From Planctomycetota bacterium (GTDB lineage: Bacteria; Planctomycetota; Planctomycetia; Pirellulales; PALSA-1355): a stretch of DNA of 64,000 bases. The stretch spans positions 1-64,000 of the forward strand of contig QQVE01000048.1 in assembly GCA_003389325.1 (NCBI GenBank), in the 5' to 3' direction. Shown here in pieces: positions 35,026-43,967 of the stretch. Numbering within the stretch: the first letter of the stretch is position 1; every line of letters begins with the position of its first letter. The position numbers and the translations under genes were made by a program. The notes below the pieces were generated by a model that saw only the letters and a program-made list of their open reading frames with translations, did no database searches and was not told where the DNA came from.

Positions 35026-36880
35026 GTGGCCGATGCCAAGCGCCTGCAGCGCACCATACAGGAACTGATCGATGGCCAGACGGATGATCGCCGGCTGCGC
35101 GATCATCTCGAAGGGCTCGCGCGCGACGAGGCGTTTCCGGGGCTGACCTGGTTCTGGGGGCCGGTCCTTTACCGGCGCAACCGGGTCCTCTTTCGCGGCT
35201 TGATACTGAACCACTTTTCCGACTGGGCGATCAGCGGACGCTCGTGGCGGCGAACGAGTTGGAAAGATCACGCCGAGCGGCTGCAAACCTGGCTCGATAG
35301 CGCCCGAGAAAACCGCGACTCGGCCCTGGTACGGCGCCTGCTGCGCTGGAAGTACGCGAATAGCCAGGGCATGCTCGAAGCGAACGCGTGGCACGCGGCG
35401 TTGTTGTCCGATTACACCGCGGCGGATTCGGCCGCCGCGCGAGCCATCGTCCTGGACGAATACGACGACTGGTTCGAACTGAACGAAGACGCGGCGCTGG
35501 CTCTCTACCAGCACGACCGAAGCTGCGGCCCGTTCCTGCTCAAGCACCTGCCTCACACGTTCTGGGGCGAAGAACGTCGCAAATTGTGGACGCGGCTTTC
35601 CGCGGCCGCCGAAGCCGCCGGCGACGACAAGCTGCGCGACGAGCTCTACCGACGGCAGGTTCCCCTCAAGCAGTGGAAGGCCGACGTGATCGCGTTGGCG
35701 CACGGAAGCCAGTCGGCCGAGAGCCTCAACGCCGAGCTCAAGCGGCGGCACCCGATCGGTTACGGCCTGAACCTGTCCGATACGCTGCTCGTGTTGCTCA
35801 ACACCCGCGGCCGCGAAGTCATGCCCTACGTCCGCACCAATCTCCGCGAGATCGGCCGCGGGTGGTTCGGCGCCGGCGTCGAGCCCTTCGTGAGACTTGG
35901 CGCCCGGGAAGGCTGGTGGGACCTGTGGGCCTCGGCCATCCGCATCAGCCACAACGACAAGTTCTTCAACGCCGCGGTGTCGGAACTGCTCAACGACCAC
36001 CAGCTGGCCGAAAAAGAGCGCCTCGCGCGGCTGCGAGCGTTGGCGGGCGTCTCGGCGGAATGGAATTGGCCCGGCTTCAGCATGGCGCGGGTGCATGCGC
36101 TCGACGACGGCCTGGCAACGCGGCTCTACGCCCGCTACCCCGACCTGGTCCGCGGACCGTTTCGGCGGCACGTCGCGCCGAGCTGGTGGCAGGGCTTTCC
36201 CAAACTACTGGCCGCCGCGCAAGAGCAGGGCGATGACGAGTTGGTCGACTTGCTGGCCAGTCGCTACGCGACGCGATCCAACCCGCGCTACGCGTTCTAC
36301 GCCCCCAAGGGTCTCGACGAAGTGGTCGCGACGGCCAACCGGCTGGGCGACTACTTCCAGGCGCTGCGCGATCGCGATAGCACCGTCTTCGCCCGCCGAG
36401 CCGCCAACGTATTGACGCAGATCCCGGCCTATTCGATCTTCGACTACAACCAACTGCTCAAGACCAACAAGCTGGCGCGGCTGTTGTTCGTGCGCTCGTT
36501 CGACGCCTACCTGGCCGAGCCCTCGGCGATTCGCGACCTGGTGGAAGGGTCTGATATATCGCGTCTTGGCCCAGGACGACGATCGCGCGCGGCGCGCGGC
36601 GGTCGAAGTGCTCGATATCCTGATCGGCACGCTGCTGCGTGCCCTGCACCGCAAGACGCGCCGGGCCGCGTTCGGCGCGCTGCTGAGCGCTGCCCGCGGC
36701 GACGCCGATGCCGCTCGCCACGTCCTGATCCGGGCCCGGGAAGCCTTGCGGTTGCCCGACAAGAACTATCCCAAGGAGGAATTGATCGGCCTGATTGGGG
36801 GCATTTTGCACCATCGTCCCGAGCTGCGCGGTCGCGGCGAGCAGCCGCTAGTGTATGGCCTGCAGGAGGCGCTCGCATGA
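35026..36880 (+). pseudogene. Retron-associated helical-repeat (ARM/HEAT-like) protein, frameshifted
   Basis: Starts at GTG 35026 with GGGAG upstream. The first ~508 residues lie in one frame and the rest, to TGA at 36880, in the +1 frame. The protein reads ...AIRDLVEG, then after one extra base (T36550) LIYRVLAQDDDRARRAAVEVL and on to VYGLQEALA. Total about 617 residues, soluble, almost entirely helical, Leu/Arg/Asp-rich, without catalytic motifs; consistent with the ARM-type partner of retron systems. The unshifted frame continues open but becomes an Arg/Pro/Gly-rich shadow. The shifted end overlaps the next start (ATGA), which supports the frame switch. It could be a true inactivation, a sequencing indel or programmed frameshifting. 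Confidence 0.7.
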
Positions 36881-38487
36881 TCGTGCTGATGGACTACGCC
36901 TCGCCGTCGATGTTCGAATCGACCCGCGATGCCGCGGCCCTGGGGTTGGCGGCCAACGCCCGGCGTCCGGTGCGATTTCACGGCCGAGTCGTGCAGCACG
37001 GGTTTCTGTTGCGCGTGGCCCTGCGGGCCCTGGGCGAGGCGATCTGGTCGGACGACACCTGGCTGGCCGAGAGTGACATCCTCGACCCGGTGATTACCGT
37101 GCATCCCGATCGCATTTTCTTCGAGGCTTTCAGCCAGGACCAATCGTCCTACGCCGGCCTGATTCTCGATCCGAAGATCTTCGCCGCCGAAGGCGAAGTC
37201 GGTACCGGCACGACCAACATCGACTTCAGCGCCTGGCTGTGGGGAGCGCTGGGTGAAATGCGCACCAGCCGCCCGACCACCCTGCGCATCGGTCCCGAAG
37301 GACTCGAAGTACGCACCGAGGGCGCCGGCGGCCGCTTCGAAAAAAAGGTCGATCTGCCCAATACCTGGGTCCGCGGGTTTCTGCAAGTCCAGGCCGCCAT
37401 GGGCCTGCCCGGCACCCGCATCAGCGTCAAGCCGATCGATCTGCTCAGCGGCATTCGCTTCTTGCGCTACACGAAAGCCAAGGTCTCGCCCCGGGCTCTG
37501 CGCTATGAATTCGAACCGGGCCAGGACGCCAGACTCGTGCTCGAGCCCTGGGAGCACGTCGTGCCGCTGGAGGGTGCGGCGCACAACTACACCGAGAAAA
37601 AGACCACGCGCGTCTGGGGCCGGCGGCGGCTGAAGTTGATCGAAGGGCTCCTACCGTTTGCCGACTCGGTCGACATCTACCTGAAAGGTCGGGCGCTGCC
37701 GAGCTTCTACGCGGTGAAGCTGCCGGGCATGACGTTTCTGCTGGGGCTCACCGGTTGGTCGGGGAGCGGGTTTACCGGCACCGGCGGGTTCGATTTGCTG
37801 GCCGCGGCCGCCGAAAGTGACGACGCGCTACTGGCGCCCACGCTCGACCTGCTGCGCGAACGCTTTCACGCCTCGATCGACGACGTGGCCGAGGCGCTCG
37901 GCGTCGATCGGCCGGCGGCTTCGCGCGTGCTGGTGCGACTCTGCCGGCAAGGCCGCACGATGTTCGACGTCGAGGCGCGCGACTACCGTCATCGCGAGTT
38001 GTTCGAAGAGCCGGCCGACGAATCCGCGTTCTTCCCGCCGGATCGCCGCCGCGAGCTGGCCGAGCGCTTCCTGGCGGAAAGCAGCGTCGGCATCGCCTCC
38101 TGCACGGCCGAGGAAACGGTCAAGACCGCGCGACTGAAAACGCCCGAAGGCAAGATGGCGCGGCAGATCATCTACCGCGATTGGCGCATCGCCGGCTCGG
38201 CCGGCGGCGTCGAGCCCGTGGAGATCGTGGTCAACGACAGTGGGCGGATCATCTTCGGACGTTGCCAGTGCGAGTTTTTCAAGGAGCATCTGCTGAACCA
38301 GGGACCCTGCCAACACATGCTGGCCGTGTTCGACGCCAGCGAACCGCTGCGGGTCGATGCGGCGACCAGCACGCCCGCCTCCGGCGAGGCCGAGGCGCCC
38401 AAGCGCCCCAGCCGCTGGGAGCTGGAAGATGGATACGGTAGCGACGAGGGTGAGGAAGACGAAGACGAGCAATACGAGGACGCGTGA
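36877..38487 (+). CDS. Winged-helix + SWIM zinc-finger protein (WHSWIM), retron accessory
   Basis: 536 residues from ATG 36877, overlapping the preceding stop as ATGA. Residues ~1-310 are a mixed alpha/beta region I do not recognise. Residues ~317-375 look like a winged helix (SIDDVAEALGVDRPAASRVLVRLCRQG). The SWIM zinc finger is Cys463-x-Cys465 ... Cys478-x-His480 (CQCEFF...GPCQHML). The last ~25 residues are very acidic. SWIM fingers bind nucleic acid or protein. The gene lies directly upstream of a structured RNA and a retron reverse transcriptase; winged-helix/SWIM plus ARM proteins are, as I recall, the accessory pair of type XIII retrons. Confidence 0.82.
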   Translation: MIVLMDYASPSMFESTRDAAALGLAANARRPVRFHGRVVQHGFLLRVALRALGEAIWSDDTWLAESDILDPVITVHPDRIFFEAFSQDQSSYAGLILDPKIFAAEGEVGTGTTNIDFSAWLWGALGEMRTSRPTTLRIGPEGLEVRTEGAGGRFEKKVDLPNTWVRGFLQVQAAMGLPGTRISVKPIDLLSGIRFLRYTKAKVSPRALRYEFEPGQDARLVLEPWEHVVPLEGAAHNYTEKKTTRVWGRRRLKLIEGLLPFADSVDIYLKGRALPSFYAVKLPGMTFLLGLTGWSGSGFTGTGGFDLLAAAAESDDALLAPTLDLLRERFHASIDDVAEALGVDRPAASRVLVRLCRQGRTMFDVEARDYRHRELFEEPADESAFFPPDRRRELAERFLAESSVGIASCTAEETVKTARLKTPEGKMARQIIYRDWRIAGSAGGVEPVEIVVNDSGRIIFGRCQCEFFKEHLLNQGPCQHMLAVFDASEPLRVDAATSTPASGEAEAPKRPSRWELEDGYGSDEGEEDEDEQYEDA

Positions 38488-38644
38488 TGTCCGGGCCCGG
38501 CGAACTGCAACCAGCCGTTCGTGCCGCGGTGCTTCGCCGCGGTGGCACTCTGCATGTATTACGCCGCCACGGCTCCCACGTACGAAACGCGGGAGGCCAT
38601 GAGTCCAGCGCCTTGCAAGTGGTTCGGCGCCGGGCTCGGACATC
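38486..38644 (+). ncRNA. Retron msr-msd RNA candidate
   Basis: A 17-base segment GATGTCCGGGCCCGGCG (38486-38502) is complementary to CGCCGGGCTCGGACATC (38628-38644) over its full length with one G-U pair, giving the a1/a2 ends of a 159-nt transcript. Inside are hairpins at 38521-38548 (GTGCC/GGCAC with GCGG/CCGC) and 38571-38598 (GGCTCCC/GGGAGGCC). The region is non-coding, starts within the stop codon of the WHSWIM gene and ends 35 bases before the reverse transcriptase start, the standard retron placement. Boundaries are inferred from complementarity; no folding was computed. Confidence 0.75.
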
Positions 38645-38679
38645 AATCGTCCTCGGTTCCCATGCCTGGAGGTAACCCG

Positions 38680-39951
38680 GTGGGACTGCTCGACTGGCTG
38701 GCATCCTGGTTCGGCGGCAGACGCCGCTATCGCGACGTTTCCGGCCTGGCGGAAGCGGACGCCGATCTCACGCGCGAGCGGGTCGACACCGGCGGCGGTC
38801 CGCTCAAGCCGCAACACCTGCGCCAAGCGGTGCGCGACGCGCGACTGTTGCCCAAGCCCCAGCCCACCGCCGGCATGTGGGTTCCCGGTCAGAAAAAGAA
38901 GGTAATGTCCCAGCGGGAGGCCGACCGGCTGTTTTCGGCCACCTTTCGGACGTGCAACCGAAACCTGCGCGATTTGACCACCGACGAGGAGCAACTGCGC
39001 CGCTACGGCCTGCCCGTCTGGAAAAGCGAAGCCGACGTCGCCCGCGCCTTGCAGATCAGCGAGGGCCAGTTGCGTCATTACAGCATCCATCGCCAGCGGG
39101 AAACGTCTCCCCACTACGTCACCTTTGCCCTAAACAAACGTCGCGGCGGACACCGCCTGATCCATGCCCCCAAGCGGCGCTTGAAGCAATTGCAACGCAC
39201 GCTCGACGCGCTGCTGGTCAAGAAGCTGCCGGTAAGCACGTTTGCCCACGGATTCCGCGCGGGGCGCTCCGTTGCCAGCAACGCCCGGCAGCACGTGGGC
39301 AAGGCGATCGTGATCAAACTGGACCTCCAGGATTGTTTTCCGAGCATCCATTTCGGCCGCGTGCGGGGCCTGCTCGTCGCACTCGGCTACAGCTACCCCG
39401 TGTCCACGACCCTGGCAGTCGTGATGACCGAGTCGCCGCGTCAGCCCGTGGCCGCCGAAGGCAAGATCTATCACGTCCCCGTGGGTCCGCGCGTCTGCGT
39501 TCAGGGCGCGCCCACCAGTCCCGGATTGTGCAACGCCGTGTTGATGCGGCTCGATCGCCGTCTGGCGGGCCTGGCCGGCAAGCACGGGTTCACGTTCACC
39601 CGCTACGCCGACGACTTGACGTTCTCGGGCGACGACCCGGCGAAAATCAAGCTGCTGCTTACGATCGCCGCATGCATCGTTCGCGAAGAGGGCTTTCGGC
39701 TCAACCCGCAAAAAACCCGCGTCCTTCGCCAAGGCGCGCGGCAGCGCGTCACGGGCGTTGTCGTCAACGATCAGCCGGGCCTCTCGCGCACCGAGCGCCG
39801 GAAACTGCGGGCCGCGATTCATCGCCTCGATCCGGCCGACGAAGCAGCCTGCCGCCGCATCGAGGGCAAGCTCGCCTACCTGCAGATGCTCAATCCCGAT
39901 CAGGCGGCGCCCTTGCGGTCCGCCTTCGTTGCCGCCCGCGGTCGCGGCTAG
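38680..39951 (+). CDS. Retron-type reverse transcriptase
   Basis: 423 residues from GTG 38680, chosen because GGAGGT lies 6 bases upstream. Fingers/palm motifs in order: IKLDLQDCFPSI (catalytic Asp215), VQGAPTSPGLCN near 274, TRYADDLTFSG (catalytic Asp311 and Asp312) and RLNPQKTRVLR near 340. Two retron hallmarks are present: NAxxH as NARQH at 201-205, and VTG at 357-359 in the RNA-recognising C-terminal part. There is no maturase or HNH domain, so this is not a group II intron protein. An N-terminal extension of ~75 residues is not recognised. It would copy the upstream RNA into branched msDNA and form a tripartite defence complex with the two upstream proteins. Confidence 0.92.
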   Translation: MGLLDWLASWFGGRRRYRDVSGLAEADADLTRERVDTGGGPLKPQHLRQAVRDARLLPKPQPTAGMWVPGQKKKVMSQREADRLFSATFRTCNRNLRDLTTDEEQLRRYGLPVWKSEADVARALQISEGQLRHYSIHRQRETSPHYVTFALNKRRGGHRLIHAPKRRLKQLQRTLDALLVKKLPVSTFAHGFRAGRSVASNARQHVGKAIVIKLDLQDCFPSIHFGRVRGLLVALGYSYPVSTTLAVVMTESPRQPVAAEGKIYHVPVGPRVCVQGAPTSPGLCNAVLMRLDRRLAGLAGKHGFTFTRYADDLTFSGDDPAKIKLLLTIAACIVREEGFRLNPQKTRVLRQGARQRVTGVVVNDQPGLSRTERRKLRAAIHRLDPADEAACRRIEGKLAYLQMLNPDQAAPLRSAFVAARGRG

Positions 39952-40050
39952 AGCAGCCGATCGCGCCGGATTGCCTCGCGAAAATGTCGCCACGTGTTTT
40001 CAGAAGTTATATTGATAGGGAGCCCCGGCCGGCCGAAAGGATCCCTATCG

Positions 40051-41361
40051 ATGCAGAAGAACGAAGTCATTGCCACGCTCGAGGAGATGGCCGATCTGTT
40101 GGAAATCACCGAAGCGAACGTCTTCGAGGTGATGGCCTATCGCAATGCGGCGCAGTCGCTCGAGGACTGGTACGGCGATCTGGAGGAAGAAGTCGCCGAG
40201 GGCATGCTGACCGAGATTCCCGCGATCGGTAAAGGGATCAGCCGCGTGATCTCGGACCTGGTGCGCACCGGTTCGGCCGACGAACTCCTGCGCGTGCGCG
40301 GGCTGGTGCCGGCCGAGTTGCCGAAGCTGTTGCGCGTGCGCGGGCTGGGCCCAGCGCGGGTGCGAGCCCTGTGGCGGCAGGCGGGCGTCGAAAGCCCCCA
40401 GGACCTGCGCAAGGCGGCGACCGACGGCCGCGTGCAGGCGCTGCGGGGGTTTGGCGCCAAGACGGTCGAGCGCATTCTCGCGGGCCTCGACTACTTGCAA
40501 AAACAGCAAGCGCGGCCCGCCAAGCCGGCCGCCGCGACGACGTCCGCGCCGCCGGCGGCACCCAAGTCGACGGGCAAGATTTGGGCGGGCATGTCCGGCT
40601 ACAGCTATCCCGAGTGGAAAGGCACGTTCTACCCGGCCGACGCGCGGCCGGCCGAGTTTCTCGAGTACTACGCCGCGCGGCTGGCGACGGTGGAGATCAA
40701 CAACACGTTCTATCGCTTTCCGTCGCAGAAAGTGCTGGCCGAGTGGCAGTCGCAGACGCCGGCGCACTTTCGCTTCGCCGTGAAAGCCCATCGCCGCATC
40801 ACGCACCAGGCGCGGCTGAGCGCCGCGGCCCGCGATACGATCGTCGAGTTCGTGGAGCGCTGCGGCGAGTTGGGCACCCGGCTGGGTTGCATCCTGTTTC
40901 AGCTTCCGCCGGACTTTGGCCGCGATGATGCGCGGCTCGACATGTTGCTCGAGGCGCTGCCGCAGGGGCCGCGCTACGCGCTCGAGTTTCGCCATGCGAG
41001 CTGGTTCGATCCCCAAGTCGAGGCGCGGCTGCGCGATCGCAACGTGGCCTGCGTCGCCGGCGATGCCCCCGACGAAGACGCACGCCGCATCGTCACGGCC
41101 GACTTCGTCTACACGCGTCTGCGCCGCGGCAACTACACGCAGGACGACTTGCAGGCCTGGGACGCCTGGTTTCAGGCTCAAACGAGCGAGAAACGCGACG
41201 TGCTGGCCTACCTCAAGCACGACGAACAAGGCGTCGCCCCCGCAACGCTCTTGCCGCACTGGGTCGCCGCCGAACCCTCGGCCGCGCGCAAGCTGCTCAA
41301 GGAAACGCTCGCCAAACCCGCCAAGCGTACGTCGCGCACGCGTCGCAAGACGGCGGGCTAA
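40051..41361 (+). CDS. PolX-type HhH domain fused to DUF72
   Basis: 436 residues from ATG 40051, with AAAGGA upstream. Residues ~1-150 match the N-terminal lyase and helix-hairpin-helix part of family X DNA polymerases (KNEVIATLEEMADLLEI, VMAYRNAAQSLE, TEIPAIGKGIS, LLRVRGLGPARVRAL, LRGFGAKTVERIL). The polymerase palm and PHP domains are absent. After a Pro/Ala linker, residues ~175-415 are a DUF72 (YecE-like) TIM barrel (GMSGYSYPEWKGTFYP, ARLATVEINNTFYRFP, LGCILFQLPPDF, ALEFRHASWFD). DUF72 function is poorly known. The fusion suggests a DNA-related role. It starts 99 bases after the retron but is probably separate. Confidence 0.8.
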   Translation: MQKNEVIATLEEMADLLEITEANVFEVMAYRNAAQSLEDWYGDLEEEVAEGMLTEIPAIGKGISRVISDLVRTGSADELLRVRGLVPAELPKLLRVRGLGPARVRALWRQAGVESPQDLRKAATDGRVQALRGFGAKTVERILAGLDYLQKQQARPAKPAAATTSAPPAAPKSTGKIWAGMSGYSYPEWKGTFYPADARPAEFLEYYAARLATVEINNTFYRFPSQKVLAEWQSQTPAHFRFAVKAHRRITHQARLSAAARDTIVEFVERCGELGTRLGCILFQLPPDFGRDDARLDMLLEALPQGPRYALEFRHASWFDPQVEARLRDRNVACVAGDAPDEDARRIVTADFVYTRLRRGNYTQDDLQAWDAWFQAQTSEKRDVLAYLKHDEQGVAPATLLPHWVAAEPSAARKLLKETLAKPAKRTSRTRRKTAG

Positions 41362-41385
41362 CCAGGAATCGGCCGTGGCCCGCGC

Positions 41386-42018
41386 CTACGGCGCGCCCTC
41401 GGGAGCGCTGCTCACTTCGCGATTGATGGTCGGAGCTTGCGGATCGCGGCGCCAGACGCCGCTGGTGCCGAGGCGTAGCTCGCGGAGCGGACGGCCTGCG
41501 AGCCACCAGCCGAAGGCCTTCGTCACCAACGGCATCACCACCCAGCCCAGCGTGGCCACGACGAACCCCAGCCGCACCGACAGCACCAGCAGCGGGTGCA
41601 TGCCTTCGATCGGCAGGAACGAAAACACGGTTCCCCAAAAATGCACCGTGGGGACGACGCCCAGCCAGGTGAGCGCGACCATCTTCCACTTGGGCGGCGC
41701 ACTGCCCGAGGTGCGAAAGAACGCTTCCAGTCCGGTGAGCTTGCGGCGCCTCGGTTCGCCGTCGACCAGCGGGGCGACCCGCCGCAGAAACTCCTGGTAG
41801 AGCTCCGAGCGATAGAAAGCCTCGCTCGCGGGTTCGTCCTCAAACGACCGCAGGAAGCCGTACTCGCTGCCGCCTGAGTTCAGCGGTCCGATCAAGTGCA
41901 CGCCGGTGGTGCCCGGCTCGCGCAGCGATTCGCGAGCGTAGTCGCGCAGCACCTGCTCGAACTGCCCCTCGAGGCCCGGTTTGACGTGCCGCGTCACGGC
42001 GATATGGATCCGATTCAT
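41386..42018 (-). CDS. ABM-domain membrane protein
   Basis: 210 residues. Residues ~1-95 resemble an antibiotic-biosynthesis-monooxygenase (ABM) ferredoxin-like domain (IHIAVTRHVKPGLEGQFEQVLRDYA, PGTTGVHLIGP, YRSELYQEFLRRVAPLV). Two hydrophobic helices follow at ~115-135 and ~145-170. Such proteins are common and of unknown function, sometimes acting on quinones. Converges with the DUF72 fusion gene 24 bases away. Confidence 0.75.
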   Translation of the reverse strand: MNRIHIAVTRHVKPGLEGQFEQVLRDYARESLREPGTTGVHLIGPLNSGGSEYGFLRSFEDEPASEAFYRSELYQEFLRRVAPLVDGEPRRRKLTGLEAFFRTSGSAPPKWKMVALTWLGVVPTVHFWGTVFSFLPIEGMHPLLVLSVRLGFVVATLGWVVMPLVTKAFGWWLAGRPLRELRLGTSGVWRRDPQAPTINREVSSAPEGAP

Positions 42019-42760
42019 GCACGATCTCCCAACGTGCGGGCCGTCCGGCGACGCTTCGCCGATCGCAGGCCCTCACGATCCCCAGGATCAACAAACTGCC
42101 CATCAAGGCTGGTTGGCTGTTGGGAAACATCATGCGATGCGTCCTCCTGCTTCCCCGCGGCGACGTCGCTGTGGAATCGACGATCACTTCCGCCGTGGGG
42201 CGTCGCGGGTAAAGATAGCGCGAGCGCGCGTCAGGTCAATAGCCGCGCACCGTTTCTCACCGATTCCTAGCGCGTGTGTCCGCGACCCGCGGACAGCATT
42301 AGAAAATGGCCCCCTTCGCGCTTGCGCACCGTAATGAAAGCACACCGATGCTTGCGCTCATTGGCAACCTGCCGTTGGCCGCTCGATGGCAGAGATCGTC
42401 GGCGTGCGAATCGCTGTTCGGCCGGCTGCTGACGCTCGACCTGAACAGCCCGCGCTTCCTGTTTCGCCGGGTCCCGCGCCGCCCAGATTGCGCCGTCTGC
42501 GACAAGCGCGCGTAACTACTCGTCTGCCAAGGGTTTTTGACCGCGGCGCTGAATCATTCAGCCAAGGCAATGCGGCCTTTTGTCCGATAAAACGCAAGGG
42601 CTCTCCGGAGCGCCGCCTCTTCTTGGCGGGCAGGATTGGCCCAGGCGGATCCAATCCAACCGCTCTTGTCGCAGAGCCGGGCATCGTCTACTGGAATCGT
42701 ACACGGTTCCGCGCCGCGTTCGTCGCACGTCCAAGCGGTCCTATTCAGCGGAAGAGATTC
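42019..42760. other. 742-base gap without a convincing gene
   Basis: Several short open frames exist but their composition (Arg, Pro, Ser, Ala rich) is that of GC shadows and none has a good ribosome site. The stretch must hold promoters for the divergent ABM-domain and glycosyltransferase-like genes. I see no repeat or RNA structure in it. Confidence 0.35.
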
Positions 42761-43720
42761 ATGCGCGTGATCAGCGTTACGCCCGCGGGACGCCGCCGCT
42801 ATCTGCAGGCGCTCGTTCCGCACTTGCTCAGGCAGCAGCACGTCATCGACGAGCATCACTGGTGGCTCAACACCCACGACGAGGCCGACGCGCAGTACGT
42901 CACGCAGCTAGCAGCCGAGCATCCGCACTTTTTCAAAGTCATCCGCAAGGACTACGACCCGACGCTCACCATCGGCGAAGGCATCTGGCGGTTCTTCCGT
43001 CATGCAGCCGAGCCCGACACGGTCTACGTCCGACTCGACGACGACATCGTCTGGTTTGCGCCCGATGCGATTCACAACCTCGTTCGCTTCCGCCTCGAAA
43101 ACCGCGAGCCCTTCATCGTCTCGGGCAACGTGGTGAACAACGGCGTCTGCGCCCACGCGCTGCAGAAGGCGGGATTCATTCCCCAGTCCTTCGGCGAAGT
43201 GCAGAATTTCTGCCTCGACGGCAACGGTTGGGCCTGCCCGCGGTTCGCCCGCAAGCTGCACGAGCTGTTCCTGAGCGAACTGGCAGCCGGCCGCATCGAC
43301 CGTTGGAAGGAAACCAAGATCAGCCTGTACGGCACGCGGCGGTTCTCGATCAACGTGATCTCCTGGTTCGGCGACGACATGCGGCAGGTGCCCGAGGTGC
43401 TTCGCGGCGGGGCCGACGAAGAGATCTTTCTCACTGTGACGCTGCCGCAGCGCTTGCGGCGCCCGAACGTGGCCTGCGGCGACGCGTTGTTCACGCACTT
43501 CGCGTTTTTCTCGCAGCGGCCCTATCTCGAGTGGACGTGGCCCGAGCTGATCGAGCACTACCAGCAGATCGCCGAGGGCCGGCCGGCCGAACTCGGCTTC
43601 AGCGAGAAAGCCCTGCTGCTGCTGCGGCACTCCACCTGGAAATCGGGCAAGCACGTTCGCAAGTTTCGCGAGCGAATGCGCAAGCGCCGCGAACAGCGCG
43701 AGCGGCGTCTGGCGGCCTGA
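42761..43720 (+). CDS. Glycosyltransferase-like protein (GT-A fold)
   Basis: 319 residues from ATG 42761; the frame is open further upstream but that part lacks similarity. It opens with MRVISVTPAGRRRYLQALVPHLLRQ, typical of nucleotide-sugar transferases, and has VYVRLDDDIVWF near residue 88, a DxD metal motif. A C-terminal basic tail (residues ~295-319) may contact membrane. The donor and acceptor sugars are unknown. It stands alone on this strand. Confidence 0.7.
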   Translation: MRVISVTPAGRRRYLQALVPHLLRQQHVIDEHHWWLNTHDEADAQYVTQLAAEHPHFFKVIRKDYDPTLTIGEGIWRFFRHAAEPDTVYVRLDDDIVWFAPDAIHNLVRFRLENREPFIVSGNVVNNGVCAHALQKAGFIPQSFGEVQNFCLDGNGWACPRFARKLHELFLSELAAGRIDRWKETKISLYGTRRFSINVISWFGDDMRQVPEVLRGGADEEIFLTVTLPQRLRRPNVACGDALFTHFAFFSQRPYLEWTWPELIEHYQQIAEGRPAELGFSEKALLLLRHSTWKSGKHVRKFRERMRKRREQRERRLAA

Positions 43721-43967
43721 GCTACTTTCGGCCGCATGCGGCGTCTGTCTTCAAGCGCGCTGGCGCCGCGCCGTTGTGAATCCGCGTCGTCTTCGACGCG
43801 TGAGCCCTCTCGCCAATCGCACAAGGGCCTGGCGCCCGCGTTCCGCCTCGACCATTGCTGCCAAAAACCGGGCCGCGTCGTTGGACATGGCACGCGAGTC
43901 GGGCGATAATCCGGTCATTCGACTGAGCCGTTATCTAGCCAGCAACCGATCATTGGGAGCCACGCTA

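Noticed and set aside
33787-38487. A 1,566-residue plus-strand open frame as one protein
   Set aside because: Its first ~410 residues overlap the M50 protease in another frame and are Arg-rich shadow, and 36551-36876 is non-protein-like. The evidence supports separate genes with a frameshift.
38680-39951. Group II intron maturase or DGR reverse transcriptase
   Set aside because: No maturase/HNH domain, no intron structure or template/variable repeat seen; NAxxH, VTG and the adjacent structured RNA indicate a retron.
42306-42515. Short plus-strand frame of 69 residues
   Set aside because: No ribosome site, no family resemblance and GC-shadow composition.
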